Of a stretch of DNA of 6,410 nucleotides, positions 5,636 through 6,410 are shown piece by piece; the first letter of the stretch is position 1, and the number at the start of each line of letters is the position of its first letter. The notes under the pieces were generated by a model that saw nothing but the letters and a program-made list of their open reading frames with translations, was not told where the DNA came from and made no database searches. A program made the translations under genes and the position numbers. The stretch spans positions 1 through 6,410 of the forward strand of contig CAMZFU010000047.1 in assembly GCA_947306185.1 (NCBI GenBank), read 5' to 3'. Source of the stretch: an uncultured Pseudomonadota bacterium (GTDB lineage Bacteria > Pseudomonadota > Alphaproteobacteria > Rs-D84).

Positions 5636-6410
5636 TTATGATTTCTTTTTATCTGTACTTGTATCAGACACCTTTTTGTCAGTGGTATCTTTGACATCCG
5701 CGTCTTTTTTGACGGTTTTGTCTGCAACTTTATCTGTGGCTTTGTCCGCCGCCTTGGTTACCCCCATCAAAGTATCTGGGTCCAACAAAATTCCTGTTTT
5801 GCGGGTATGATCTTTACCAGCCTTGGGTGCCAATTCGCCACGGACCCAAATATCAATACCACCAACATTACCAAATGTCGCCTTGTTTTTATTGCCCTTT
5901 GGAACATAGTATAAATCACCTGGTACCAGTACGCGACTAAAGACCGTTTTGCCACGGGCATCTTCAATTTTTACCCACGATTCTTCGTATGCCTGAATCA
6001 CGATTTCACCTTCTTCGCGGTTTTCAGTTCCAAATCTTTCACGCACAGTTTGTCTGTATGCGGGTTCAGTACTCACGACCGGGGCAACGGCAACAACTTC
6101 GGTATCTGGCACAATGACTGATTCTGATGTTGCGATTATCGCGCCAATAATACCACCGATGATAGAGAATAAAACCATCGCACCCAAAATCCACTTCCAA
6201 TACTTAACCAAGAACTTGCAAGATTTGCTGTCTTTGAATTTGCACAATTTTTTATTTATTGTTTCGGTCACCTTGGTTTGATTGGCCATTTCAACCGCCA
6301 TTTGGTGAATAACCGGTTCATCATCATCAGAAACAATACCCATCTCAGATTTGATTTTCTTTACGATGACATCCGGGTCAATACCCAATTCCATTGCATA
6401 GTTACGCGCA
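5636..6410 (-). CDS. RodZ-like protein, C-terminal part (5' end beyond window)
   Basis: RodZ is a bitopic inner-membrane protein that links the MreB cytoskeleton to the cell-elongation machinery and so supports rod shape. The frame is open to the right edge, with RNYAMELGIDPD at the start of the visible part. That is the usual end of the cytoplasmic helix-turn-helix (HTH_25) domain, so the true start lies outside the window and the Met codon at 6394 is internal. Numbering from that Met, a polar linker with LCKFKDSKSCKF (50-61) leads to a membrane span at about 66-88. A periplasmic DUF4115 domain follows at about 130-193, with ESWVKIEDARGK, RVLVPGDLYYVP and NVGGIDIWVRGE. The protein ends in a low-complexity Lys/Asp/Thr tail (214-252, units like ADKATDK and ADKTVKK), which is unusual. 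It ends 62 bases before uvrA with no terminator-like stem between, so readthrough is possible. Confidence 0.88.
   Translation of the reverse strand, partial: ARNYAMELGIDPDVIVKKIKSEMGIVSDDDEPVIHQMAVEMANQTKVTETINKKLCKFKDSKSCKFLVKYWKWILGAMVLFSIIGGIIGAIIATSESVIVPDTEVVAVAPVVSTEPAYRQTVRERFGTENREEGEIVIQAYEESWVKIEDARGKTVFSRVLVPGDLYYVPKGNKNKATFGNVGGIDIWVRGELAPKAGKDHTRKTGILLDPDTLMGVTKAADKATDKVADKTVKKDADVKDTTDKKVSDTSTDKKKS

Overview
The window reads as a compact piece of chromosome from an AT-leaning alphaproteobacterium, probably an uncultured host-associated lineage. The lineage is inferred from protein style: the RodZ, UvrA and RlmE sequences carry alphaproteobacterial-type motifs (for example CPVSGF in UvrA and TVGHQKTDHLR in RlmE). 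All eight genes I can support lie on the minus strand, so transcription runs from the right edge (6410) to the left edge (1). Gaps between genes are short (the longest is about 120 bases, at the one transcription boundary) and two genes overlap. No RNA genes, insertion sequences, CRISPR arrays or attachment sites are visible.

From right to left, the first block is: the C-terminal part of a RodZ-like cell-shape protein, cut by the window edge (5636-6410); uvrA, the nucleotide excision repair ATPase (2730-5573); a free-standing SRP54/Ffh M domain with no GTPase (2190-2687); an unrecognised basic 69-residue protein (1967-2176); rlmE, the 23S rRNA 2'-O-methyltransferase (1324-1983), which overlaps the small gene by 17 bases; and a DUF805 membrane protein with a Lys/Thr-rich repeat tail (768-1295). 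This block ends at a strong inverted-repeat terminator (710-742). Candidate internal promoters lie before uvrA, before the M-domain gene and before the DUF805 gene, so the block may not be a single transcript.

Just past the terminator, a near-consensus extended -10 promoter (675-704) starts a second unit of two tandem, related, small exported proteins (258-638, and 1-255 cut by the left edge). They share TSKTYVxNQxATKQxKI and TGTxGxxGxKAxY motifs and look like members of a lineage-specific family of secreted or surface proteins.

The repair, shape and rRNA-modification genes are ordinary housekeeping genes. The most unusual item is the complete, well-initiated SRP M domain without an NG GTPase: the signal-sequence-binding features are kept, the 4.5S RNA-binding motif is eroded, and the N-terminus resembles that of FtsY. 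It is tightly linked to an orphan small basic protein and to a ribosome-modifying enzyme. The exported paralogue pair is the second item worth following.
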